Shown piece after piece: positions 17,567 to 25,090 of a stretch of 64,000 nt of DNA. Made by a program: the position numbers and the translations under genes. This DNA comes from Schlegelella_A sp035995885 (GTDB lineage: Bacteria > Pseudomonadota > Gammaproteobacteria > Burkholderiales > Burkholderiaceae_C), in the NCBI GenBank assembly GCA_035995885.1, contig DASYKC010000214.1:36751-100750 (forward strand). Direction: 5' to 3'. The stretch's first letter is position 1. The number at the start of each line of letters is the position of its first letter. The notes beneath the pieces are model-generated. The model searched no databases, had not been told where the DNA came from, and saw only the letters and a program-made list of their open reading frames with translations.

Positions 17567-17594
17567 TGATTTCTCCTGAAGTGGAAAGTGAAAC

Positions 17595-17616
17595 GCGCCG
17601 CGGCGCGCCGCGGCGC
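17595..17616. repeat. 22-bp perfect GC palindrome
   Basis: The 22 bases 17595-17616 are identical to their own reverse complement and consist of GCGCCGCG units. They lie in the 57 bp between the GlsB-like and glycine-zipper genes. A hairpin here could reduce readthrough or stabilise the upstream mRNA, but there is no T-tract. Confidence 0.5.
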
Positions 17617-17623
17617 TGCCCGA

Positions 17624-17893
17624 TCAACGTGCTCGGCCGCGGCGGAACAGGTTGACGATGCCCAGCAGGATGACCGCGCCGACCAGCGACACGAGCATCG
17701 CCGGCAGGCTCAGGGCGTCCTGGTTGATGGTGCCGACGCCGACCAGCGGCGAGATCAGCCATCCGCCCAGCAACGCGCCGACGATGCCGACGACCACGTT
17801 GAGCACGACGCCTTGTTGCGCGTCGGTCCGCATGACCATGCTTGCCAGCCAACCGATGATTCCGCCGATGACCAGCCAGATGATGAAGTTCAT
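17624..17893 (-). CDS. GlsB/YeaQ/YmgE family stress membrane protein
   Basis: This is an 89-residue membrane protein starting MNFIIWLVIGGIIGWLAS, the usual start of this transglycosylase-associated family; GAGGAA lies 7 bases upstream. Three hydrophobic helices contain the small-residue patterns GGIIGWLA, GIVGALLGGWL and LVGAVILLGIV. Homologues are induced by envelope, acid or oxidative stress, but their mechanism is unknown. It opens a minus-strand stress transcript that runs towards the glycine-zipper gene. Confidence 0.92.
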   Translation of the reverse strand: MNFIIWLVIGGIIGWLASMVMRTDAQQGVVLNVVVGIVGALLGGWLISPLVGVGTINQDALSLPAMLVSLVGAVILLGIVNLFRRGRAR

Positions 17894-18080
17894 ATCGTTT
17901 TCCTCGCCCTTGGGCCTTCGTTGAAGATGATTGACCGAGCGCCGGAATGCCCGGCGCACGAGACGCAGGTTAGTGATGCCAAAGAACCGCAGCCATCAGC
18001 CAAACGCCGCATGGCGACGGGGAGAGGCGCCTCTTGCAGGCGTGGGATTCGGCCTACGCGCCCGCGCCGCGGGGAGGGGC

Positions 18081-18108
18081 CTTGAAAGTCGCCCGGCCGC
18101 TCCTACTT
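18081..18108 (+). promoter_or_regulatory. sigma-32-like heat-shock promoter
   Basis: CTTGAAA at 18081-18087 matches the heat-shock sigma factor -35 box exactly. After a 14-base spacer comes CCTACTT (18102-18108), a partial match to the CCCCATnT -10 box. It ends 54 bases before the first Hsp20 start codon. The call is by pattern only. Confidence 0.5.
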
Positions 18109-18162
18109 CGCCGCCGCGGGCCGTCTTGTCCGCGCATGAATGTCGCGAAAGGAGCGAACGAT

Positions 18163-18666
18163 ATGTACTCGTCCATGTTGAAGACACCCGGCGACTGGTT
18201 CGCCGATTTCGATCTGTTGCAGGACCGGCTCGACGAGCTGCTCGGCGGCCGCGGTGCGGCGACATCGAGCATTCGCGCCGTCGGCCGCGCCGGCGCGTTC
18301 CCGGCGCTCAATGTCGGCAACTGGGCCGAGGCGCTCGAGATCTACGCCTTCGCCCCCGGCATCGATCCGAAGTCGGTCGACGTCTCGGTCGAGAAGGGAC
18401 TGCTGGCGATCGCCGGCGAGCGCAGCGCGCAGGACGGCAACGCCGCGGCAGGCGGCAGCGCAGGGTCGCCAGGCAAGTCGCAGGCGGAGCGCAACGTCTA
18501 TGCGAACGAGCGCTTCGGCGGGCGCTTCCGGCGCGTCGTCGCCCTGCCCGAGGACGCCGATCCGACGCGCGTCGAAGCCAGCTACGGCAACGGCGTGCTG
18601 AAGATCGTCGTGCCGAAGCGCGAATCGTCGAAGCCGCGCCAGATCCAGGTCGCGAGCGCCGCCTGA
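18163..18666 (+). CDS. Hsp20/alpha-crystallin small heat-shock protein 1
   Basis: The start at 18163 is chosen because AAAGGAG ends 8 bases upstream; it gives 167 residues (an earlier ATG at 18136 lacks such a site). The alpha-crystallin domain runs from about residue 50 (WAEALEIYAFAPGIDPKSVDVSVE) to the A-x-x-x-N-G-V-L signature ASYGNGVLKIVVPK. Small heat-shock proteins hold unfolding proteins for refolding. A Gly/Ala-rich loop of about 20 residues lengthens the beta5-beta7 region. The sigma-32-like box upstream and the second hsp20 gene 36 bp downstream point to a heat-shock operon. Confidence 0.93.
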   Translation: MYSSMLKTPGDWFADFDLLQDRLDELLGGRGAATSSIRAVGRAGAFPALNVGNWAEALEIYAFAPGIDPKSVDVSVEKGLLAIAGERSAQDGNAAAGGSAGSPGKSQAERNVYANERFGGRFRRVVALPEDADPTRVEASYGNGVLKIVVPKRESSKPRQIQVASAA

Positions 18667-18702
18667 GGCCGCTGCCGTTTCACATCGAAAGGAGCCCACG
18701 CC

Positions 18703-19104
18703 ATGCAAACCAACACCGCGATGCAAGCACAGCAACCCGCTCAGGCGCAAGGCGCCGGCGGCAACCGCACCGCACCGGCGCTGCTGCCGCCGGTCGACAT
18801 CTTCGAGGACAGCGGCGGCATCACGCTGCTCGCCGACCTGCCCGGGGTCGGCCGCGACGACCTCGCGATCGGCGTCGACGGCCGGACGCTGACGATCGAG
18901 GCGCCGCTCAGGCTCGGCGAGGCGAACTCGCTCGTCTCGGTCTACGCCGAGGTGCGCGCCAACCACTACCGGCGCAGCTTCGAGCTGAGCAGCGACCTCG
19001 ACACCGCGAAGATCGACGCCGGCCTCCGCGACGGCGTCCTGACGCTGCGCATCCCCAAGCTCGAGCAGGCCAGGCCGCGGCGCATCGACGTTCGCGTCGA
19101 GTGA
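18703..19104 (+). CDS. Hsp20/alpha-crystallin small heat-shock protein 2
   Basis: This is a 133-residue protein preceded by AAAGGAG. After a Gln/Ala-rich N-terminus the alpha-crystallin domain starts at LLPPVDIFEDSGGITLLADL and ends with AGLRDGVLTLRIPKLE. It lies 36 bp after the first Hsp20 gene and is probably coexpressed. Bacterial pairs of this type often form mixed oligomers. The gene ends before a 15-bp-stem hairpin shared with the convergent galactarate dehydratase gene. Confidence 0.93.
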   Translation: MQTNTAMQAQQPAQAQGAGGNRTAPALLPPVDIFEDSGGITLLADLPGVGRDDLAIGVDGRTLTIEAPLRLGEANSLVSVYAEVRANHYRRSFELSSDLDTAKIDAGLRDGVLTLRIPKLEQARPRRIDVRVE

Positions 19105-19112
19105 CGCCGGAG

Positions 19113-19146
19113 GCGAGGCGATGGCGGCACGCCGCCGTCGCCTCGC
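19113..19146 (+). terminator. hairpin between convergent hsp20 and garD
   Basis: GCGAGGCGA (19113-19121) pairs with TCGCCTCGC (19138-19146), and GGCGG with CCGCC inside them, with one G-T wobble between and a CACG loop. The 15-pair stem begins 9 bases after the hsp20 stop. No T-tract follows, so termination may be rho-assisted or the hairpin may protect both 3' ends. Confidence 0.5.
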
Positions 19147-19157
19147 GCTGCATCGGC

Positions 19158-20771
19158 TCAGGTCACCGGCGCCGGGTTGAAGAGGACGAGCGCGTTGTGC
19201 AGGCCGATCCGCTCGGCACAGGTTCGCTTGCCGCTCGCGACCTCGAGCAGCATGCGGAACAGGACCCAGCCGGTCTCCTCGATGGTCGCATCGCCGTCGG
19301 CGATGGTGCCGGCGTTGAGGTCCATCAGGTCGTGCCAGCGGCGCGCCATGCCGCTCGTCGTCGCCACCTTGACGACCGGCGCTTCGGCGAGGCCGTAGGG
19401 CGTGCCGCGACCGGTGGTGAAGACGTGGACGTTCATGCCGGCGGCGAGCTGCAAGGTGCCGCAGATGAAGTCGCTCGCCGGCGTCGCCGCGTAGATCAGG
19501 CCGCTCGTCAGGCCCTTGTCGCGCAGCCGCTCGCCGGGGCCGAGGACGCCGACGATCGGCGCCGATCCCGACTTGACGATCGATCCCATCGCCTTCTCGA
19601 CGATGTTGGCGAGGCCGCCCTTCTTGTTGCCCGGCGTCGTGTTGGCGCTGCGGTCGGCGCCGCCCTTGCCGAGGTAGGCGTCGTACCAGGCCATCTCGCG
19701 CACCATCGCCGCCGCGACCTCGGGCGTCGCCGCCCGCGCCGTGAGCTGGTCGATGCCGTCGCGCACCTCGGTGACCTCGGAGAACATCACTGTCGCGCCG
19801 GCGCGAACGAGCAGGTCGGTGCAGACGCCGACCGCAGGATTCGCGGTCGCGCCCGAGAAGGCGTCGCTGCCGCCGCACTGGACGCCGACGACGAGCGCCG
19901 CCGCCGGCACGGTCTCGCGCCGGCGCGCGTCCAGCCGCTCGAGGTGGACCGCCGCCGAGGCGAGGATCGAATCGATCATCGAGGCGAAGCCGATGTGTGC
20001 TTCGTCCTGGAGGCAGACGACGTCGAGGCCTGCGCCCGCGTCCGTCGGCTCGCCGCGCTCGTCGCGAATCTCGAACGATCCCGGCGGCAGCAGCCGCTCC
20101 GGCTGCAGCTTCTCGCAGCCGAGGCTCACGACCATGATCTCGCCGCCGAAGTTCGGGTTCTTGCTGATGTTGCGGAGCGTCCGGATCGGGATCTGCGCGT
20201 CGGGCGCGTCGATGGCGACGCCGCAGCCGTAGCCGTGCTCGAGGCCGACGACGTCGTCGACGTTCGGATAGCGCGGCAGGAGCTCGGCCTTGATGCGCGC
20301 GACCGCGTGCTCGACGACGCCGGCGACGCACTGCACGGTCGTCGTGATGGCGAGGATGTTGCGCGTGCCGACGCTGCCGTCGGCGTTGCGAAAACCTTCG
20401 AAGGTGTAGCCGTCGAGCGGCGCGGATGGCGGCGCGCGCCGGGTCGCGATCGGCAGGCCGTCGAGCGAGCGCGCCGCCGGCATCTTGAGGAGCCGCTCGT
20501 GCACCCAGCGGCCGGCGCCGATCGCCTCGGCGGCGTAGCCGATCGCGATGCCGTAGCGCACGACCGCCGCGCCGGCGTCGATGGCCGCGAGCGCGACCTT
20601 GTGGCCTTGCGGCACGCGCTCGACGAGGACGAGGCCCGAGGCGAGGACGGTGCCGGCGTCGAGACCGCCCTCGTTGGCGACGATGGCGACGTTGTCGCCC
20701 TCGGCCATGCGGATGGTGTGCGGCGCGCGGCCGCCCTTGGCGTTTGCGGCAATGGCGGCGGGGCTCGACAT
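19158..20771 (-). CDS. garD: galactarate dehydratase
   Basis: This is a 537-residue protein strongly resembling E. coli GarD along its length: N-terminal SAF domain (DNVAIVANEGGLDAGT), GYTFEGFRNADGSVGT, HCVAGVV-type block VQCVAGVVEHAV, GLGCEKLQPERLL-type SLGCEKLQPERLL, VGVQCGGSDAFSG, NPAVG, and the C-terminal FNPAPVT. It dehydrates meso-galactarate to 5-keto-4-deoxy-D-glucarate. The conserved Cys residues fit the metal-dependent UxaA family. It is divergent from a Bug binding protein gene with 58 bp between starts, suggesting shared control and a sugar-acid ligand for that protein. Confidence 0.93.
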   Translation of the reverse strand: MSSPAAIAANAKGGRAPHTIRMAEGDNVAIVANEGGLDAGTVLASGLVLVERVPQGHKVALAAIDAGAAVVRYGIAIGYAAEAIGAGRWVHERLLKMPAARSLDGLPIATRRAPPSAPLDGYTFEGFRNADGSVGTRNILAITTTVQCVAGVVEHAVARIKAELLPRYPNVDDVVGLEHGYGCGVAIDAPDAQIPIRTLRNISKNPNFGGEIMVVSLGCEKLQPERLLPPGSFEIRDERGEPTDAGAGLDVVCLQDEAHIGFASMIDSILASAAVHLERLDARRRETVPAAALVVGVQCGGSDAFSGATANPAVGVCTDLLVRAGATVMFSEVTEVRDGIDQLTARAATPEVAAAMVREMAWYDAYLGKGGADRSANTTPGNKKGGLANIVEKAMGSIVKSGSAPIVGVLGPGERLRDKGLTSGLIYAATPASDFICGTLQLAAGMNVHVFTTGRGTPYGLAEAPVVKVATTSGMARRWHDLMDLNAGTIADGDATIEETGWVLFRMLLEVASGKRTCAERIGLHNALVLFNPAPVT

Positions 20772-20829
20772 GGCGGAAAGTCTATGCCTCGCGCCGCGCG
20801 CCGGCCATCGCTCGCCTTCCGGAGACACC

Positions 20830-21801
20830 ATGACGATTTCCCGCCGCCGCTTCAGCCTCGCCGCGACCGGCGCCGCGTTCGCCCTGCCGGCCTGGAGCCA
20901 GGACAAGTGGCCGTCGAAGCCGATCGTCTACATCGTCCCCTTCCCCGCCGGCGGAACGACCGACATCCTGGCGCGCCTGATCGGCCAGAAGCTCGGCCCG
21001 GCGCTCGGCACGACGATCGTCGTCGACAACAAGGGCGGCGCCGGCGGCAGCGTCGGCTCGGAGATGGCGTCGCGCGCCGCGCCCGACGGCTACACGATCC
21101 TCGGCGGCACGATCAGCTCGCACGCGATCAACGTCAGCCTCTATCCCAAGATCGGCTACGACCCGATCAAGTCGTTCGAGCCGATCACCTTGATCGGCAC
21201 CAACCCGACGGTGCTCGTCGTCAACCAGGCGAGCCCGTACAGGACGCTGCAGGACGTGATCGCCGCCGGCAAGGCGAAGAAGCCGCTCACCGGCGCGTCG
21301 GCGGGAAGCGGCACGTCGCAGCATCTCTCGCTCGAGCTGCTCAAGGCCAAGGCCGGCATCGACATCACGCACATCCCGTACAAGGGCAGCGCGCCGGCGA
21401 TCCAGGACGTCATGGCCGGCCAGGTCGACATGATGTTCGACACCACCGTCGTCGCCGGCCCGCACATCGAGAGCGGCAAGCTGCGCGCGCTCGCCGTCTC
21501 GTCGGCCAGGCGCGTCGCGAGCATGCCCAACGTGCCGACCGTCGCCGAGAGCGGCGTCCCCGGCTACGAGGTCGTCTCGTGGCAGGCGATCTACGCGCCG
21601 GCGGCAACGCCGAAGGCGATCGTCGACCGCCTGCACGGCGAGATCGCCAGGATCCTGGCGACCGCCGAGATGCAGGAGCGGCTCGCCAAGCTCGGCATGC
21701 AGGGCGCCGACATGACGCCGCAGCAGCTCGGCGCGTTTCAGAAGGCCGAGGTCGAGAAGTGGGCGGCGGTCATCAAGAACGCCAACATCAAGCTCGAGTG
21801 A
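20830..21801 (+). CDS. Bug/TctC-family periplasmic solute-binding protein
   Basis: This is a 323-residue protein; ATG at 20830 follows a GGAG site. A Tat-like or Sec signal (MTISRRRFSLAATGAAFALPAWS) precedes the mature protein. Family marks include WPSKPIVYIVPFPAGGTTDILAR and the central ASAGSGTSQHLSLELLK. Bug proteins bind small carboxylates in the periplasm. No TctA or TctB permease gene is nearby. The divergent galactarate dehydratase suggests an aldarate ligand, but this is inference. Confidence 0.92.
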   Translation: MTISRRRFSLAATGAAFALPAWSQDKWPSKPIVYIVPFPAGGTTDILARLIGQKLGPALGTTIVVDNKGGAGGSVGSEMASRAAPDGYTILGGTISSHAINVSLYPKIGYDPIKSFEPITLIGTNPTVLVVNQASPYRTLQDVIAAGKAKKPLTGASAGSGTSQHLSLELLKAKAGIDITHIPYKGSAPAIQDVMAGQVDMMFDTTVVAGPHIESGKLRALAVSSARRVASMPNVPTVAESGVPGYEVVSWQAIYAPAATPKAIVDRLHGEIARILATAEMQERLAKLGMQGADMTPQQLGAFQKAEVEKWAAVIKNANIKLE

Positions 21802-21828
21802 GACGGCGGTGCGCCGGGGTCGGGCACG

Positions 21829-21844
21829 CTGCCTCGCGAGGCAG
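21829..21844. repeat. 16-bp palindrome between convergent genes
   Basis: CTGCCTCGCGAGGCAG is a perfect palindrome lying between the stop of the Bug gene and the stop of the ArsR-like gene. It could work as a weak bidirectional terminator hairpin. There is no T-tract on either side. Confidence 0.4.
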
Positions 21845-21858
21845 TGCGCCGCGCGGGC

Positions 21859-22554
21859 TCAGGCCGCGAACGCGGCGCGCAGCGCCTGCTCGCCGCGCGG
21901 CGTGAAGACGACGACGCGCGAGTCCTTGGCGCGGCTCGCCCAGCGCAGCGCGTAGAGGCGATCGAGCAACGCCGCGCCGAGCGCGCCGCCGAGATGGTGG
22001 CGGCGCTCGCCCCAGTCGAGGCACGGCCGGCAGAACGTGCGCCGCTCGCGCGCGGCGCATGCCGGATCGATGCCGAAGGCGGCGAGGCCGGCGGCGCCGG
22101 CGTTGGTCAGGAAGAGGCTGCCGCCGCGGTCGGCGAGCCAGCCGCGCGCGAGCAGACCGTCGTAGGCGAGGACGCCGAGCGCACCGGCGAGATGGTCGTA
22201 GCAGACGCGCGCCTTCCGCAGCGCCGGCTCGCGCGGCCCGGTGACGAGGCGGAGCGCGCCGGTGCGAAAGGCGACGCCCATCAGCGACTCGAGCAGCCGC
22301 GCGACGTCGGCGCCGGCGAGGCGAAAGTAGCGGTGCCGCCCCTGGGCCGCGACGGTGAGGAGGCCGGCGTCGACGAGCTTGGCGAGGTGCGCGCTGGCCG
22401 TCTGCTTGGTGACGCCGGCGACGCCGGCGAGCTCGGTCGCGGTGAGCGCCCGGTCGGCGAGCAGCGCGGTCAGGATCTCGGCGCGCGCCGGGTCGCCGAT
22501 CAGGCCGGCGACGCGGGCGATGTTCGGCCCGTCCTTGTTCGGCCCGTCTTTCAT
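21859..22554 (-). CDS. ArsR-family winged-helix transcriptional regulator
   Basis: This is a 231-residue protein. The first 100 residues form a winged helix-turn-helix: IGDPARAEILTALLADRALTATELAG, recognition helix VTKQTASAHLAKLVDAG and wing VAAQGRHRYFRLAG. The remaining C-terminal half contains four Cys (PACAARERRTFCRPCLD among them) that could bind a metal or sense oxidation. ArsR-type regulators are usually repressors of adjacent genes. It is divergent from the NIPSNAP gene with 73 bp between starts, so that gene is the natural target. Confidence 0.88.
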   Translation of the reverse strand: MKDGPNKDGPNIARVAGLIGDPARAEILTALLADRALTATELAGVAGVTKQTASAHLAKLVDAGLLTVAAQGRHRYFRLAGADVARLLESLMGVAFRTGALRLVTGPREPALRKARVCYDHLAGALGVLAYDGLLARGWLADRGGSLFLTNAGAAGLAAFGIDPACAARERRTFCRPCLDWGERRHHLGGALGAALLDRLYALRWASRAKDSRVVVFTPRGEQALRAAFAA

Positions 22555-22627
22555 CGTTCGATCGTAGCCGAACCATTGCGGCCGCGATCGGCGCTATGGT
22601 GGGCCGACTTGCCAGCACGACGACGCC

Positions 22628-22984
22628 ATGGCCATCACCTGCTTCATTCGCTACCGCATCGACCCGTTCCAGCGCGAGGCCTTCGCCGCGTACGCCGCCG
22701 CCTGGGCCGGCATCATCCCGCGCTGCGGCGGCCACCTCGTCGGCTACTTCCTGCCGCACGAGGGAACGAACGACATCGCCTGGGGCCTGATCGCTTTCGA
22801 TTCGCTCGCCGCCTACGAGGCGTACCGGGCGCGCCTCAAGGCCGACCCGGCCGGGCGCGAGAACTTCGCCCTCGCCCGGGCCGGGCGCTTCATCCTGAGC
22901 GAGAAGCGCAGTTTCCTCGAGACCGTCGACGCGACCTTCGGCGTCGCCGCGCATCCGGCTGCGACGGCGCCGCCGGCAGCTTGA
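22628..22984 (+). CDS. NIPSNAP family protein
   Basis: This is a 118-residue protein with the ferredoxin-like alpha/beta dimeric-barrel pattern: MAITCFIRYRIDPFQREAFAAY, GHLVGYFLPHEGTNDIAWGLI, and F-x-S-LAAYEAYRARLKADP. NIPSNAP proteins are small dimers of unclear role, some acting on small molecules. It is divergent from an ArsR-type gene that probably regulates it. An Ala/Pro-rich tail ends the protein. Confidence 0.88.
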   Translation: MAITCFIRYRIDPFQREAFAAYAAAWAGIIPRCGGHLVGYFLPHEGTNDIAWGLIAFDSLAAYEAYRARLKADPAGRENFALARAGRFILSEKRSFLETVDATFGVAAHPAATAPPAA

Positions 22985-23125
22985 GGCCGCGCCGACGCGA
23001 TGTGGGGCCGGCCGGCAACCGCGTCAGGCGGCGCCGCCCGCCGCGCGAAAACCCCGGCTGCAGCGTGGTCGCCTTTGTGATGTGATGGCGCGACGCGGCG
23101 GGTCGGCCGCCGCAGGGAGAAGCCC

Positions 23126-24277
23126 GTGCGCGTCGCCTCGCTCGCCGTTCTGGTCGCCGCCTTGGTCGCGGGTTGCGCCGCGGCCCCGCCGCAAGCGCCG
23201 CCCGATTCGCTGTTCGCCGATCGCCTGTTCGCACCGCCGCGCGAACCGATCCGCACCGACATCTTCGCGATGAGCGACGCGATGCGTCGCTACCTGACGG
23301 TCGACATCGCCGACCAGATCCGGATGAATGGCGCGCAGCTCGGCCTCGTCGACGCGCTGCAGAAGCACGCGCAGCTCAAGCTGGAGTACGACGCGGGTCG
23401 AACCAAGGACGCGGCCGCGACCTTCGCGAGCCGCACCGGCAACTGCCTGTCGCTGGTGATCATGACGGCCGCGTTCGCGAAGGAGCTGGGTCTGCCGGTC
23501 GCCTACCAGAGCGCGTACCTCGACGAGTCGTGGAGCCGCACCGGCAACCTGCTTATCTCGAGCGGCCACGTCAACGTGACGCTGGGACGACGCCTGTTCG
23601 ACTTCAAGACACCGCGCGACCGCGGCCCGATGACCATCGACTTCCTGCCGCCGGAAGCGATCAGCGGTCTGCGCTCGCGCGACATCGGCGAGGCGACCAT
23701 CGTCGCGATGTACGCGAACAACCGCGCCGCCGAGGCGCTCGCCGACGGCCGCCTCGACGACGCCTATGCCTGGGCCGCCGCGAGCGTGCGCAGCGACCCT
23801 ACCTTCGCCGGTGGCTACAACACGCTCGGCGTCGTCTACCTGCGCCACGGCAATTTCGCCGAGGCCGAGCGCAGCTTCGTGCGCGTCCTCGACGACGACG
23901 CGAAGGACACCCGGGCGCTCGCCAACCTCGCCGAGACCTATGGCCGGCAAGGGCGCAGCGGCGACGCCGAGGCGACGCGGCGGCGCCTGGCGGCGCTCGA
24001 GACCTATCCGCCGTTCCACTTCTTCGATCTCGGCATGGCGGCGATGCGGCGCGAGGACTGGCGCGCCGCGCGCGAGCTGTTCGCGCGCGAGGTCGCGCGC
24101 GCCGACGGCAACCACGAGTTCCACTTCTGGCTCGGCGTCGCCGACTGGCGTCTCGGCGAGGAATCGGCGGCGATGCGCCACCTGGCGCTGGCGATCGACA
24201 ACAGCGTGACGCGCGACCAGCACCAGCTGTACGCCGCCAAGCTGGCCTGGCTGCAGGCGCATCGGCAGCCGCACTAG
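23126..24277 (+). CDS. TPR lipoprotein with transglutaminase-like N-terminal domain
   Basis: This is a 383-residue protein starting at GTG 23126, supported by AGGGAGA upstream and by a lipoprotein signal ending in ALVAGC. Residues about 60-190 look like a transglutaminase-type cysteine domain: TFASRTGNCLSLVIMTAAFA, then HVNVTL with the candidate His. From about 200 on it has three to four TPR repeats (e.g. AGGYNTLGVVYLRHGNFAEAERSF). It probably acts in the periplasm at a membrane as a scaffold or peptide-processing factor. It lies 28 bp before the isoaspartate methyltransferase gene. Confidence 0.8.
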   Translation: MRVASLAVLVAALVAGCAAAPPQAPPDSLFADRLFAPPREPIRTDIFAMSDAMRRYLTVDIADQIRMNGAQLGLVDALQKHAQLKLEYDAGRTKDAAATFASRTGNCLSLVIMTAAFAKELGLPVAYQSAYLDESWSRTGNLLISSGHVNVTLGRRLFDFKTPRDRGPMTIDFLPPEAISGLRSRDIGEATIVAMYANNRAAEALADGRLDDAYAWAAASVRSDPTFAGGYNTLGVVYLRHGNFAEAERSFVRVLDDDAKDTRALANLAETYGRQGRSGDAEATRRRLAALETYPPFHFFDLGMAAMRREDWRAARELFAREVARADGNHEFHFWLGVADWRLGEESAAMRHLALAIDNSVTRDQHQLYAAKLAWLQAHRQPH

Positions 24278-24305
24278 GGCGCGACGCGCGAGCGAGGATG
24301 CGGCG

Positions 24306-24980
24306 ATGGGCGAAGACGACGCGCTCGCCGAGAGGCGCCGGGCGATGGTCGACCTGCAGGTCGCCGCGCGCGGCATCCGCGACCCGGCGCTTCTCGCCGC
24401 GATGCGGCGCGTGCCGCGCCACGAGTTCGTCGACGCGGCGCTGGCGCGCGAGGCCTACGACGACACGCCGTTGCCGATCGAGGCCGGGCAGACGATCTCG
24501 CAGCCCTACATCGTCGCGCTGATGATCGAGGCAGCGCGGCTCGATTCGCGCGACCGCGTCCTCGAGGTCGGTGCCGGCTCGGGCTACGCGAGCGCGGTCG
24601 CGAGCCGGCTCGCCGCGCACATCGACGCGATCGAGCGCCATCCGCGCCTGGTCGCGCTCGCGCGCGAGCGGCTGGCGCGGCTCGGCTACGCCAACGTCGA
24701 CGTTCGCGAAGGCGACGGCAGCGTCGGCTGGCGCGCCGGCGCGCCCTACGACGCGATCCTCGTCGCCGCCGGCGGCCCGCGCATCCCCGAGGCGCTGCGC
24801 GAGCAGCTCGCGCCGGGCGGCAGGCTCGTCATGCCGGTCGGCGGCGAGCACGGCGCGCAGCGCCTGGTCCGGCTCGAGCGCGCTGCCGACGGGCGCTTCC
24901 GCGAGAGCGACCTCGGCGGCGTGATGTTCGTTCCGCTCGTCGGCGCGCAGGGCTGGAGCGCCGGCCCGGACAAGCCCTGA
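24306..24980 (+). CDS. pcm: protein-L-isoaspartate O-methyltransferase
   Basis: This is a 224-residue protein. It has the PCMT signatures: QTISQPYIVALMIEAA, the SAM-binding motif I VLEVGAGSGYASAV, and post motifs EGDGSVGW, YDAILVAAGGP and LAPGGRLVMPVG. The enzyme methylates isoaspartyl residues in damaged proteins so that they can revert to aspartyl, using S-adenosylmethionine. It is of normal length and closely follows the TPR lipoprotein gene, so the two are probably cotranscribed. Confidence 0.93.
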   Translation: MGEDDALAERRRAMVDLQVAARGIRDPALLAAMRRVPRHEFVDAALAREAYDDTPLPIEAGQTISQPYIVALMIEAARLDSRDRVLEVGAGSGYASAVASRLAAHIDAIERHPRLVALARERLARLGYANVDVREGDGSVGWRAGAPYDAILVAAGGPRIPEALREQLAPGGRLVMPVGGEHGAQRLVRLERAADGRFRESDLGGVMFVPLVGAQGWSAGPDKP

Positions 24981-25090
24981 CGCCGCGCCGACGCGGCTCC
25001 AGACAAACCCCCTGCCCGCTGCGGCGCGGGCCGGGCAGAGTCGGGAGCCCGCCGCGCGCCCGTCGCGGCATCCACTCGAGAAGCGCAGCC

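Noticed and set aside
13100..17569. A continuous plus-strand open frame of almost 1,500 codons
   Set aside because: It is antisense to the cardiolipin synthase, catalase and glycine-zipper genes, is Arg/Ala/Val-rich without domains, and arises because stop codons are rare at this G+C content.
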